In this document: piece by piece, positions 1 to 6,867 of the stretch | How the letters are laid out: every line of letters starts with the position of its first letter | How positions within the stretch are numbered: the first letter of the stretch is position 1 | DNA from: Bordetella parapertussis | Lineage (GTDB): Bacteria > Pseudomonadota > Gammaproteobacteria > Burkholderiales > Burkholderiaceae_C | Reading direction: 5' to 3' | NCBI GenBank assembly: GCA_945890735.1 | Contig: CAMDCZ010000013.1 | Location: 1-47,902 of the forward strand | Length of the DNA stretch: 47,902 nucleotides | The notes under the pieces: model-generated | The model's input: the letters and a program-made list of their open reading frames with translations, nothing else | What the model was told of the DNA's origin: nothing | Database searches by the model: none | Translations under genes and position numbers: made by a program

Positions 1-474
1 GTTTACAGTTTGTTGCCCACACCCCTTCGCCAACGTCCGGCCAAAACCGGTTTGCAAGGCGTGCAAGCGGTGGGTCGTTTGGACCAAGACACCACCGGCA
101 TGTTGCTGCTCAGCGACGATGGGCAATTCATCCACCGCATGAGTTCACCCAAACACCATGTGCCCAAGGTGTATGAGTTGGTCACCGAAGACCCCTTGAA
201 CGAACAAGTGGTGCACAAACTTCTGCAGGGCGTGGTGTTGAACGACGATCCTCAGCCGGTGAAAGCTGCGGCCTGTGTGTTGACCGGCAGCCACCAGATG
301 CAACTCACCCTCACCGAGGGCAAGTACCACCAGGTCAAACGCATGTTGGGTGCAGTGGGCCACAAGGTGGTCGGCTTGCACCGATCACGCATCGGTGGCA
401 TGGGTCTGCCGACGGACTTGGCGCCCGGGCAGTGGCGGTGGTTATCGGCTGAGGACTTGTTGCTGCTGCGCTGA
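1..474 (+). CDS. rsuA: RsuA-family 16S rRNA pseudouridine synthase (5' end cut off by the window)
   Basis: This is the C-terminal catalytic part of an RsuA/RluB/RluE-type pseudouridine synthase, which converts a specific uridine of rRNA to pseudouridine. The reading frame is open from base 1, so the N-terminal S4 domain and the start lie outside the window. The catalytic motif GRLDQDTTGMLLL is visible, with the nucleophilic aspartate encoded at 82-84. It is followed by the family-typical KVYEL segment and the late EGKYHQVKRML motif. The spacing and the GLHRSRIGG segment fit RsuA (16S U516) better than RluB, but paralogue assignment without the N-terminus is uncertain. The gene converges on the hydrolase at 487, with only 12 bases between the stop codons. 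Confidence 0.85.
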   Translation, partial: VYSLLPTPLRQRPAKTGLQGVQAVGRLDQDTTGMLLLSDDGQFIHRMSSPKHHVPKVYELVTEDPLNEQVVHKLLQGVVLNDDPQPVKAAACVLTGSHQMQLTLTEGKYHQVKRMLGAVGHKVVGLHRSRIGGMGLPTDLAPGQWRWLSAEDLLLLR

Positions 475-478
475 AACT

Positions 479-492
479 GCTTAGCGCTAAGC
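479..492. repeat. Perfect 14-bp palindrome between convergent genes
   Basis: GCTTAGCGCTAAGC is fully self-complementary. It begins 4 bases after the rsuA stop and covers the stop codon of the convergent hydrolase (487-489 on the minus strand). A second short palindrome, AGCCATGGCT, follows at 490-499. There is no T-run on either side, so it is not a classical intrinsic terminator. It may be a bidirectional mRNA 3'-end structure or a protein site. Confidence 0.5.
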
Positions 493-1263
493 CATGGCTT
501 TCAAAAAATCGGCCATCAAGCGCAGGCTCACTTCGGCTTGGTCACGGTAGGGCGAATGCCCACACGCCGCCAACACTTCACGCTGCACCGTGCCTGCGGT
601 GTGCAAGTCGTTGATGTGCCTGAGGGTGCCGTAGGCATCATCCACGCCTTGCATGGCCAGCACAGGCGCGGTGATCTGCAGACAAGCCTGGTGGATGTCA
701 AAGCTTTTGAATCCCTGAGACAGCCACACATCGTTCCACTGCCAAAACGCACTGTCCACATCCGCGTGGTAACGCTGGAGTCGTTCGCGCAGATCTGTGG
801 TTTCATAAGCCTCGCGGGCAGCTTGAATGGCTTGCACCGACTTGTCTTCCACCATCAAGTGCGGCGCCATCACGATGCAAGCGGTCACCGGAAACGTCGA
901 GGCATGCAACAAGGCAATGCTCCCACCGTCCGAATGCCCCACCAACACCGGTTTGGCTACGCCCCATGCGTCCAGCAAAGCAGGCAGCACTTGCCAAGCT
1001 TCTTGGTGCATGTAGTCCGGCTGCAGGCGGTTGACGCCACGCACATCGGGGATGGCGTCAGACTGGCCATAACCGCGCCGCGAATACACCCAACCTGCTC
1101 GCCCAGTGGCCTCACAGACCTGAGCAGGCCAGTCGCCAGCCCGTGTTTGCCACATCGCGACCGAGCCCAAACCCTCATGCAAAAAAACCAGCGGGGTTTT
1201 GTCGGACGGGCCTGCAATGGTTTGGACGTCAAGACGAACGCCTTGGATGCTGGTGAATGGCAT
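487..1263 (-). CDS. Alpha/beta hydrolase
   Basis: A 258-residue cytosolic alpha/beta-hydrolase fold enzyme of unknown substrate. Visible elements are an oxyanion-type HEGLGS segment near residues 29-34, the nucleophile elbow VGHSDGGS with Ser111, a candidate acid Asp208 or Asp209 in GVDDAYG, and a candidate catalytic His236 in ACGHSPY, so the triad looks intact. The GHSDGG elbow and the HEGLG start are shared with many proteobacterial esterase/C-C hydrolase-like proteins, which does not define the reaction. No signal peptide or membrane segment is seen. It is a single gene, convergent with rsuA and divergent from the RodZ-like gene, with an A/T-rich upstream region. The ATG lies inside a small CATGC-TT-GCATG inverted repeat (1261-1272). 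Confidence 0.85.
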   Translation of the reverse strand: MPFTSIQGVRLDVQTIAGPSDKTPLVFLHEGLGSVAMWQTRAGDWPAQVCEATGRAGWVYSRRGYGQSDAIPDVRGVNRLQPDYMHQEAWQVLPALLDAWGVAKPVLVGHSDGGSIALLHASTFPVTACIVMAPHLMVEDKSVQAIQAAREAYETTDLRERLQRYHADVDSAFWQWNDVWLSQGFKSFDIHQACLQITAPVLAMQGVDDAYGTLRHINDLHTAGTVQREVLAACGHSPYRDQAEVSLRLMADFLKAMA

Positions 1264-1403
1264 GCTTGCATGTTAAATCCCGAATTCAAAAAAAATTGAA
1301 TCCAAAAGAATCGAATTTCACAGATCCATACCCAAGAAAACCAGCATAGACTCACAACAGTAGTAGGATTACATTCACAAAGTTTTCAGCTTACCTAGCC
1401 CCC
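1264..1403. other. A/T-rich divergent intergenic region with an inverted repeat
   Basis: This 140-bp region separates the divergent hydrolase and RodZ-like genes and is much richer in A/T than its surroundings. It contains the inverted repeat ATTCAA (1284-1289), six A, TTGAAT (1296-1301), followed by further GAAT copies up to 1317. It presumably holds both promoters, but I cannot assign convincing -35/-10 pairs. Neither flanking gene has a clear Shine-Dalgarno sequence. Confidence 0.45.
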
Positions 1404-2333
1404 ATGGAAGACACGGTTCCCGATGATGCCGAGCATTTGAAAAGCCTGCGCTTGGCCGCAGGTTTGGATTTGGCGCAACTCGCAGCCCTGTCTAACTTGT
1501 CTGCCGGGCAAGTGCGGCAGCTCGAAGAAGGCGGTGAATCGCTTTTTTATTCACCGCAAATCAAAGCCCAGTCCATGCGCCGCGTGATCCGCTTGCTCGC
1601 CTCGCCGCCAGACAATTCGAGCGGCTCAGACCAGCCCAACACCGCGGCGGGTGCCCGGCCAGCCGCCAATGTGATTGACGACATCATTCGTTTGTCCGAA
1701 AAGAGTCTCAACAGCACCGTGGTGCATTCCGAGTTGCGCCGCAGAAGAGGTGTGGCTCCCAAATTGCTGGCCGTGGCGCTGTTGGTCATCACGGCCTTGG
1801 CATTGGCTGTCTGGCAATCCAACCAACACAAGACCCAAGCCATGTACTCGGAATGGGTCAGTCCGCTTTCCAGCCAAGTCCTGATCGCGGCTGAAGCCGT
1901 AGCGCCCATCAGCCCAACCTTGGCGCCGGTCCCAAGCCCGCCCCCCTCTCGACCCGAGCCAGCACAAGCCGTGACGCCCCCGGTGGCCCTCAGCCCAGTC
2001 AGCCAAGCCAGCCAGGTGACTGGTCATTGCGCGGACATCCAGTCTGAGCCTTTCAAACCCACCCCGACGGGTGCCCAACCCACCAAACCGAGCACCTATG
2101 TCTACATGCTTGCGAGCAAGCCCATACAGCTTTGCGTGGATGATGCCAAACGCAAACAAACCGTCTTGAGCCTCTCTGCTGGCCAGGGGCGAACTGTGCA
2201 CGGCCAAGCGCCCTGGACCATCGCAGCCCATGATCTGCAATCGGTACAAATTTATTTCCAAGGCAGCAAGGTCTGGCTGCCTGCGGATGCAAGTCAGCGC
2301 ATTGTTTTGACCGCGCAAGCAGTCGACCCCTGA
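1404..2333 (+). CDS. RodZ-like helix-turn-helix membrane protein
   Basis: A 309-residue bitopic membrane protein with RodZ architecture. Residues about 8-65 form a cytoplasmic HTH domain of the RodZ/HTH_25 kind (LRLAAGLDLAQLAALSNLS). A basic stretch RRRRG (112-116) precedes one transmembrane helix (about 120-137). A proline-rich linker (168-200) leads to a C-terminal periplasmic beta domain (about 230-305) resembling DUF4115, with the ending seen in RodZ (GSKVWLPAD). In known RodZ the HTH binds MreB and the protein supports rod shape. The canonical betaproteobacterial rodZ usually sits near ispG/hisS, and neither is present here, so this may be a paralogue. No Shine-Dalgarno is evident before the ATG. 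It is followed by tRNA-Leu 32 bases downstream. Confidence 0.7.
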   Translation: MEDTVPDDAEHLKSLRLAAGLDLAQLAALSNLSAGQVRQLEEGGESLFYSPQIKAQSMRRVIRLLASPPDNSSGSDQPNTAAGARPAANVIDDIIRLSEKSLNSTVVHSELRRRRGVAPKLLAVALLVITALALAVWQSNQHKTQAMYSEWVSPLSSQVLIAAEAVAPISPTLAPVPSPPPSRPEPAQAVTPPVALSPVSQASQVTGHCADIQSEPFKPTPTGAQPTKPSTYVYMLASKPIQLCVDDAKRKQTVLSLSAGQGRTVHGQAPWTIAAHDLQSVQIYFQGSKVWLPADASQRIVLTAQAVDP

Positions 2334-2341
2334 ATATTTGC

Positions 2342-2347
2342 CACAAT
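2342..2347 (+). promoter_or_regulatory. Candidate -10 element for tRNA-Leu
   Basis: CACAAT, a -10 form often seen in this group, ends 18 bases before the tRNA 5' end. A TTGACC at 2307-2312 is too far upstream (29 bp) to be a good -35, so support is weak. Confidence 0.25.
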
Positions 2348-2365
2348 AGCGTCCTTCAAGCACTC

Positions 2366-2457
2366 GCCCGAGTGGTGAAATTGGTAGACACAGCGGACTT
2401 AAAATCCGCCGCTTGCTGAGAGGCGGCGTACCGGTTCGATTCCGGTCTCGGGCACCA
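2366..2457 (+). tRNA. tRNA-Leu (anticodon UAA)
   Basis: A class II tRNA read by eye. The acceptor stem is GCCCGAG (2366-2372) paired with CTCGGGC (2447-2453), followed by discriminator A and an encoded CCA end (2455-2457). The anticodon stem GCGGA/TCCGC encloses the loop CTTAAAA, so positions 34-36 are UAA, which reads UUA and UUG leucine codons. A long variable arm (GCTTGCTGAGAGGC) and a T-arm with GGTTCGATTCC confirm the class. The exported-protein gene starts 15 bases beyond the CCA, so the two may share a transcript. Confidence 0.96.
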
Positions 2458-2472
2458 CCGCCAGGAATTTCC

Positions 2473-2970
2473 ATGATCAAACTCCTCACAGCGCTCATTG
2501 GCTCATTGCTGGCATGTCAAGCACATGCAGACAAATCCGACTGGTTGGTGGTGGCTGCCAACGACAAATCCGGCGACTACATCGCCGCCACTGTCGCAGA
2601 CAACGACAAAGACTTCTTGGCCTACCGCTGCTTCAAAGAATTGCAACTGTGCAGCATCGCTTTGCGCAGCAGCATCAAGTGCGAAGACAAAGCCAAATAC
2701 CCGATGCTGGTGAACTCCGAATCGGGCTCATTTGCGATCGAGGGCACTTGCACCCTCAACAAAGGCAATTACGAACACATCTTGACGCCCTACATCCAAA
2801 TCCGTGATGTGCTGGTCAAAGGTGAGGGGATTTTTGGCATCGCCATTCCCATGGCCTCGGGCGAGTTCAAGGCCATCCGCTTCAAGCTCAGAGGCGCTTC
2901 GGAAGCCATGATGGAAGTGACCGCCAAAACCAAGAAGCTTGGCGACAGCAAGTTGTCTGACACCTTCTGA
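2473..2970 (+). CDS. Small exported protein of unknown function
   Basis: A 165-residue protein that I cannot assign to a named family. The reading frame stays open back into the tRNA, but the ATG at 2473 is chosen because it follows an AGGAA ribosome site (2462-2466) and begins a signal sequence, MIKLLTALIGSLLACQAHA. Cleavage after AHA would release a soluble periplasmic protein; the LLAC at residues 12-15 could instead be a weak lipobox, so a lipoprotein is possible. The mature part is mostly beta-prone, with cysteines at 53, 60, 70 and 93 that could form two disulfides in the periplasm. The start is only 15 nt after tRNA-Leu. Confidence 0.7.
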   Translation: MIKLLTALIGSLLACQAHADKSDWLVVAANDKSGDYIAATVADNDKDFLAYRCFKELQLCSIALRSSIKCEDKAKYPMLVNSESGSFAIEGTCTLNKGNYEHILTPYIQIRDVLVKGEGIFGIAIPMASGEFKAIRFKLRGASEAMMEVTAKTKKLGDSKLSDTF

Positions 2971-3016
2971 AGCCTTCGGCAGCGGCCTGGATATGGGCCA
3001 CTGCTATCATGCTTTC

Positions 3017-3634
3017 ATGTCGAAATTCACCACCACCTTTGAAATCCATGTGCATGGCAATGTGCCCTTGCGCGAGGAAGTCACTTTCGAGCAAATTCAA
3101 GACGCTCTTCGCTCGGTTTGGATGTATGCGGGCGCGCGTTCACTGAGTGAAGGTTCAGACAGTTTCTACGAGGAAGAGCCCGGCATTCGCTTTGACGAAA
3201 ACGAACATCTGCTGCAAATGTGCTGGACCATCAAGGGCGAGGACGATTTCCGCCAAGCCTTGGATGACATGTGCATGGGCTTGAACGACCTGACCATCAC
3301 CGGCGCTGCTTTGGAGGTCACGTTTTATGACGCGGAATTCGACGAGGAAGACGAGGCGCAAGGCCGTGATTCCCGTGATGATTTCCTGATGTTGTTTGTG
3401 GGACCGACGCCCGCGGCCATCATGCAGGTGCAGCGTGATTTGTTGGTGCAAGACCTGGTCAACCTCATGGAGCGTCACTTTGACGCGTCTGAATTGACCG
3501 ATGTGGTGCTCGAGGTTGACAAACTGTTCAACCAACGGTTTGACTCGCTGGTGAGTTCGCTGGAAATCAGCAAACCGCCTCGCGGTTCAGGCGGTGCCGG
3601 TCACGGCGGGCGCAGGCCGCGTCACCTGCACTGA
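3017..3634 (+). CDS. Conserved acidic protein of unknown function
   Basis: A 205-residue cytoplasmic protein without signal peptide or membrane segments. I chose the ATG at 3017 (MSKFTTTFEIHVHG) because upstream in-frame codons overlap the preceding gene and encode an unlikely leader. Features are a beta-like N-terminus with HVHG, a strongly acidic centre (YDAEFDEEDEAQ, about residues 109-120), a LMLFVGPTPAAIMQVQRDLL segment, and a short basic Gly/Arg/His-rich tail (GSGGAGHGGRRPRHLH). I believe similar proteins are widespread in Comamonadaceae, but no function is known to me and I attach no family name. It is probably transcribed with the exported-protein gene 46 bases upstream. Confidence 0.75.
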   Translation: MSKFTTTFEIHVHGNVPLREEVTFEQIQDALRSVWMYAGARSLSEGSDSFYEEEPGIRFDENEHLLQMCWTIKGEDDFRQALDDMCMGLNDLTITGAALEVTFYDAEFDEEDEAQGRDSRDDFLMLFVGPTPAAIMQVQRDLLVQDLVNLMERHFDASELTDVVLEVDKLFNQRFDSLVSSLEISKPPRGSGGAGHGGRRPRHLH

Positions 3635-3649
3635 GCCGTTGCCCAAGAC

Positions 3650-4477
3650 TCACACCTGGGCTTGGCACACCGGCTGGGCGGCGTGACCCAGCCACATGTC
3701 TGCGGCATGTTGCAAATTGGCTGTCTCACCCGTGGCAAACAGGGCGATGCCGCCTGAGCCTGACAGCGCTGCCAAGCCTTGGTCTTTCAGCACCTTTTGC
3801 GTGTGGCGTGCCACCGGCTCACCGTTGTCGATGATTTGGACCGTCTCACCCACCAAAGAACGCAACTCGTTCAGTGCAAAAGGGTAGTGGGTACAACCCA
3901 GCACCAGGGTATCGATTTGCCCCGGTGCAGTGCCAAACACACCCATGGAACGTAAATGGTTTTGACACAACTGCACAACCTCGGTGTTGTCACTGCGTTG
4001 CCATTGCTGCTCGATCGCATCTGCCAAGCCCTCACAGCCTTGCAGCACAAATTCAGTCCCCGTGTCCAAGCCCTTGAGCAGGGTTTGGAATTTAACGCTT
4101 TGCAAGGTGGCAGGCGTGGCCATCACCCCCACGCGCTGGGTCTGGCTCAGCAGGGCCGCGGGTTTGACTGCCGGTTCAACGCCCAAGATGGGCAGATCGG
4201 GCAGGGTTTGACGCAAGGCCTGGATCGCGAGCGCGGTCGCGGTGTTGCACGCCACCACCAGTGCTTTGACCTGGTGCTCACCATGCAAGAATTGCAAGAT
4301 GTGTTGGGCACGGGCTTGCACGAAACTGGCATCCCGCTCGCCATAAGGCGCATGGGCACTGTCGGCCAGGTACACAAAATGTTCTTGCGGCATGCGCTGC
4401 CGCAGGGCCTGCAAGATGCTCAGGCCGCCCACGCCGCTGTCAAACACGCCGATCGGGGCAGCAGAGGCAGGTGTCAT
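3650..4477 (-). CDS. murI: Glutamate racemase
   Basis: A 275-residue cytosolic racemase converting L-glutamate to D-glutamate for peptidoglycan. The aspartate/glutamate racemase signatures are complete: GVFDSGVGGLS with Asp13, VVACNTATA with catalytic Cys77, and VLGCTHYP with the second catalytic Cys195 and neighbouring His197. The frame is open further upstream into the fumarase gene. The ATG at 4477 is preferred because it gives the usual short N-terminus before the first strand and the usual length (about 270). It lies 23 bases after the fumarase stop, so it is likely the last gene of the yqhA-like/fumarase/murI operon. Confidence 0.95.
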   Translation of the reverse strand: MTPASAAPIGVFDSGVGGLSILQALRQRMPQEHFVYLADSAHAPYGERDASFVQARAQHILQFLHGEHQVKALVVACNTATALAIQALRQTLPDLPILGVEPAVKPAALLSQTQRVGVMATPATLQSVKFQTLLKGLDTGTEFVLQGCEGLADAIEQQWQRSDNTEVVQLCQNHLRSMGVFGTAPGQIDTLVLGCTHYPFALNELRSLVGETVQIIDNGEPVARHTQKVLKDQGLAALSGSGGIALFATGETANLQHAADMWLGHAAQPVCQAQV

Positions 4478-4500
4478 GGGTGTGAGTGGCCGTGGCAGGT

Positions 4501-6051
4501 TCACTGACCCTTGACCGCAATGCCCTTGAATTCGCCACTGGCGATGCGCTTGGACCATTCAGCCGGGCCGGTGATGTGCGCGCTGGTGCCGCCGGCATCG
4601 ACCGCCACGGTGACCGGCATGTCCACCACATCAAACTCGTAAATGGCTTCCATGCCCAGGTCGGCAAACCCGACCACCTTGGCGTGTTGGATGGCTTTGC
4701 TCACCAGATAGGCTGCGCCACCCACTGCCATCAGATAAGCACTTTGGTGCTTTTGAATCGCTTCAATCGCGGTCGGGCCGCGCTCGGCCTTACCCACCAT
4801 GGCGATCAAACCGGTTTGCGCGAGCATCATGTCGGTGAATTTGTCCATGCGGGTGGCGGTGGTCGGTCCTGCAGGACCGACGGCCTCGTCGCCGACCGGG
4901 TCGACCGGACCGACGTAATAGATCACCCGGTTGGTGAAGTCCACCGGCAAGGGCTCGCCCCTGGCCAGCATGTCTTGGATGCGTTGGTGGGCCGCATCTC
5001 GGCCGGTGAGCATCTTGCCGTTGAGCAACAAGGTTTGACCGGGCTTCCAAGCCGCGACTTGCGCCTTGGTCAGGGTGTTGAGGTCCACGCGTTGGCTTTT
5101 TTGGGTGTCGGGGGTCCAGTCCACCTTGGGCCACAGGTCGAGTGAGGGCGGGTCGAGGTAGATCGGGCCCGAGCCGTCCATCACGAAGTGTGCATGGCGG
5201 GTCGCGGCGCAATTGGGGATCATGGCCACGGGCTTGCTGGCCGCATGGGTCGGGTACATCTTGATTTTCACGTCCAGCACAGTGGTCAGACCACCCAGGC
5301 CTTGTGCGCCGATGCCCAGGGCATTGACCTTGTCCATCAGTTCCAGGCGCAGCTCCTCGGTCTGCGACAGCTGGTCACCCTTGGCGGCCTTGGCTTGCAA
5401 TGCGTGCATGTCCAGGTCGTCCATCAGGCTTTCTTTGGCCATCAGCACGGCTTTTTCAGCGGTGCCACCGATGCCGATGCCCAGCATGCCGGGCGGGCAC
5501 CAACCCGCGCCCATGGTGGGCACGGTTTTCAATACCCAGTCCACCAGCGAGTCGCTGGGGTTGAGCATGACCAGCTTGCTTTTGTTCTCGCTGCCGCCGC
5601 CTTTGGCCGCGACCGTGACTTCCAGGGTGTCGCCAGGGACGAGTTCGGTGAAGATGACTGCAGGCGTGTTGTCGCCGGTGTTTTTCCGGGCGAACTGCGG
5701 GTCGGCCACCACGCTGGCGCGCAAGCGGTTTTCAGGCAGGTTGTAGGCGCGGCGCACGCCTTCGTTGATCGCGTCGTCCAGACTGCCCTTGAAACCCTCC
5801 AGGCGCACGCCCATGCCGACTTTCAAAAACACATTCACGATGCCGGTGTCTTGGCAAATCGGCCGGTGGCCAATCGCGCTCATCTTGCTGTTGGTCAGGA
5901 TTTGCGCAATCGCATCTTTGGCAGCAGGACTTTGCTCGCGTTCGTAGGCCCTCGCCAAGTGGGCGATGTAATCAGCAGGGTGGTAGTAACTGATGTATTG
6001 CAGGGCCGCTGCAACGGATTCGATCAGGTCGTGTTGGGTGATGGTGGTCAT
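4501..6051 (-). CDS. fumA: Class I (iron-sulfur) fumarate hydratase
   Basis: A 516-residue class I fumarase, the oxygen-sensitive [4Fe-4S] type that interconverts fumarate and L-malate in the TCA cycle. Alpha and beta parts are fused in one chain, as in E. coli FumA/FumB. Conserved cysteines lie in ICQDTGIV (Cys66), GAGWCPPG (Cys185) and PNCAATRHAHF (Cys281), the expected cluster ligands by family analogy. The C-terminal part holds YYVGPVDP and GPAGPTTATRMDKF, the beta-domain signatures. The ATG start is 9 bases after the stop of the upstream membrane-protein gene, and murI follows after 23 bases. No class II fumarase is seen nearby. Confidence 0.95.
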   Translation of the reverse strand: MTTITQHDLIESVAAALQYISYYHPADYIAHLARAYEREQSPAAKDAIAQILTNSKMSAIGHRPICQDTGIVNVFLKVGMGVRLEGFKGSLDDAINEGVRRAYNLPENRLRASVVADPQFARKNTGDNTPAVIFTELVPGDTLEVTVAAKGGGSENKSKLVMLNPSDSLVDWVLKTVPTMGAGWCPPGMLGIGIGGTAEKAVLMAKESLMDDLDMHALQAKAAKGDQLSQTEELRLELMDKVNALGIGAQGLGGLTTVLDVKIKMYPTHAASKPVAMIPNCAATRHAHFVMDGSGPIYLDPPSLDLWPKVDWTPDTQKSQRVDLNTLTKAQVAAWKPGQTLLLNGKMLTGRDAAHQRIQDMLARGEPLPVDFTNRVIYYVGPVDPVGDEAVGPAGPTTATRMDKFTDMMLAQTGLIAMVGKAERGPTAIEAIQKHQSAYLMAVGGAAYLVSKAIQHAKVVGFADLGMEAIYEFDVVDMPVTVAVDAGGTSAHITGPAEWSKRIASGEFKGIAVKGQ

Positions 6052-6060
6052 GGACAGGGA

Positions 6061-6681
6061 TCAGTGTTTTGCGTCGGCTTCGTGGCCGATCACGCGGGTT
6101 TGGTTCAGCAATTTGTCGGTATAGGCAATCGCGATGGCGCTGAACAGAAAAGCAATGTGAATCACGGTTTGAAAAATCAGCACTTTCTCATCGTAATTGG
6201 CTGCGTTGATGAAGGTCTTGAGCAGATGGATCGAGGAAATGCCAATGATGGCCATGGCCAATTTCACCTTGAGCACCGAGGCGTTCACATGGCTGAGCCA
6301 CTCGGGTTGGTCAGGGTGTTGCTCGAGGTACATGCGCGAGACAAAGGTTTCGTAGCCACCCACGATCACCATGATCAGCAGGTTGGAAATCATCACCACA
6401 TCGATCAGGCCCAAAATGACCAGCATGATGATGGCCTCGGTCAGTTTGGTGGGCACCGCGTCGGATTTGTAGCCAATGCTGGTGGTCAGGGCTTGCAAGG
6501 CTTCTTGGTTGCCGAACACGGCCTCGAGCAGGTGCACCAACTCCACCCAAAAATGAAAGACGTAAACGCACTGTGCCGCGATCAAGCCCACATACAAAGG
6601 CAATTGCAGCCAGCGGGTGGCGAAAATCATGCGCGACAAGGTGCTGGGCTGGCCCGCCAGTGGGGGAGGTGTGTTGGTCAT
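6061..6681 (-). CDS. YqhA/UPF0114-type (TIGR00645) inner membrane protein
   Basis: A 206-residue integral membrane protein of the YqhA / TIGR00645 family, of unknown biochemical role. It has about four hydrophobic helices: residues about 27-45, 78-105 (IIMLVILGLIDVVMISNLL), 135-155 and 175-192. The conserved family segment GGYETFVSR follows the second helix pair. The frame runs upstream across the intergenic region; the ATG at 6681 (MTNTPPPLAG) is chosen because it leaves a 186-bp divergent promoter region before acs. It is the first gene of an operon with fumarase and murI. A link to fumarase is contextual only. Confidence 0.8.
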   Translation of the reverse strand: MTNTPPPLAGQPSTLSRMIFATRWLQLPLYVGLIAAQCVYVFHFWVELVHLLEAVFGNQEALQALTTSIGYKSDAVPTKLTEAIIMLVILGLIDVVMISNLLIMVIVGGYETFVSRMYLEQHPDQPEWLSHVNASVLKVKLAMAIIGISSIHLLKTFINAANYDEKVLIFQTVIHIAFLFSAIAIAYTDKLLNQTRVIGHEADAKH

Positions 6682-6867
6682 GGAATGGCTTTCTGAGGCA
6701 ACAGGGCGAAAACCCATGTGCACGGATTCTAGGGAAAGCCAGCGCCGATGGTGCTGGAGACCCGATGTCGTCAGCTTCATGCCAGTCAGTAGGGTGTAAG
6801 AGCCATGAACGACATTCATGGCCAATCCAGAGTCGCACAAGCGACCAGACCTAACCGGAGACAAGCC
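6682..6867. other. Divergent promoter region between the fumarase operon and acs
   Basis: This 186-bp region separates two divergent metabolic units and must carry both promoters and any acetate-responsive control. It holds one strong inverted repeat (listed separately). A GGAG at 6857-6860 serves acs. I could not assign reliable -35/-10 pairs. Confidence 0.5.
6802..6822. promoter_or_regulatory. Inverted repeat upstream of acs, candidate operator
   Basis: GCCATGAA (6802-6809) and TTCATGGC (6815-6822) are exact reverse complements with a 5-base spacer CGACA. The site lies 46-66 bases before the acs ATG. Its size and symmetry suit a dimeric repressor or activator site; the regulator is unknown. 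Confidence 0.4.

Noticed and set aside
1626..2498. Minus-strand open frame running through tRNA-Leu and the RodZ-like gene
   Set aside because: It would read through a perfect tRNA gene and has Arg/Gly-rich low-complexity sequence.
5188..6696. Long open frame on the plus strand opposite the fumarase gene
   Set aside because: It is fully antisense to a strongly supported fumarase and membrane-protein pair, is His/Gln/Val-rich, and shows no domain. Codon bias of the true gene keeps stops out of the opposite frame.
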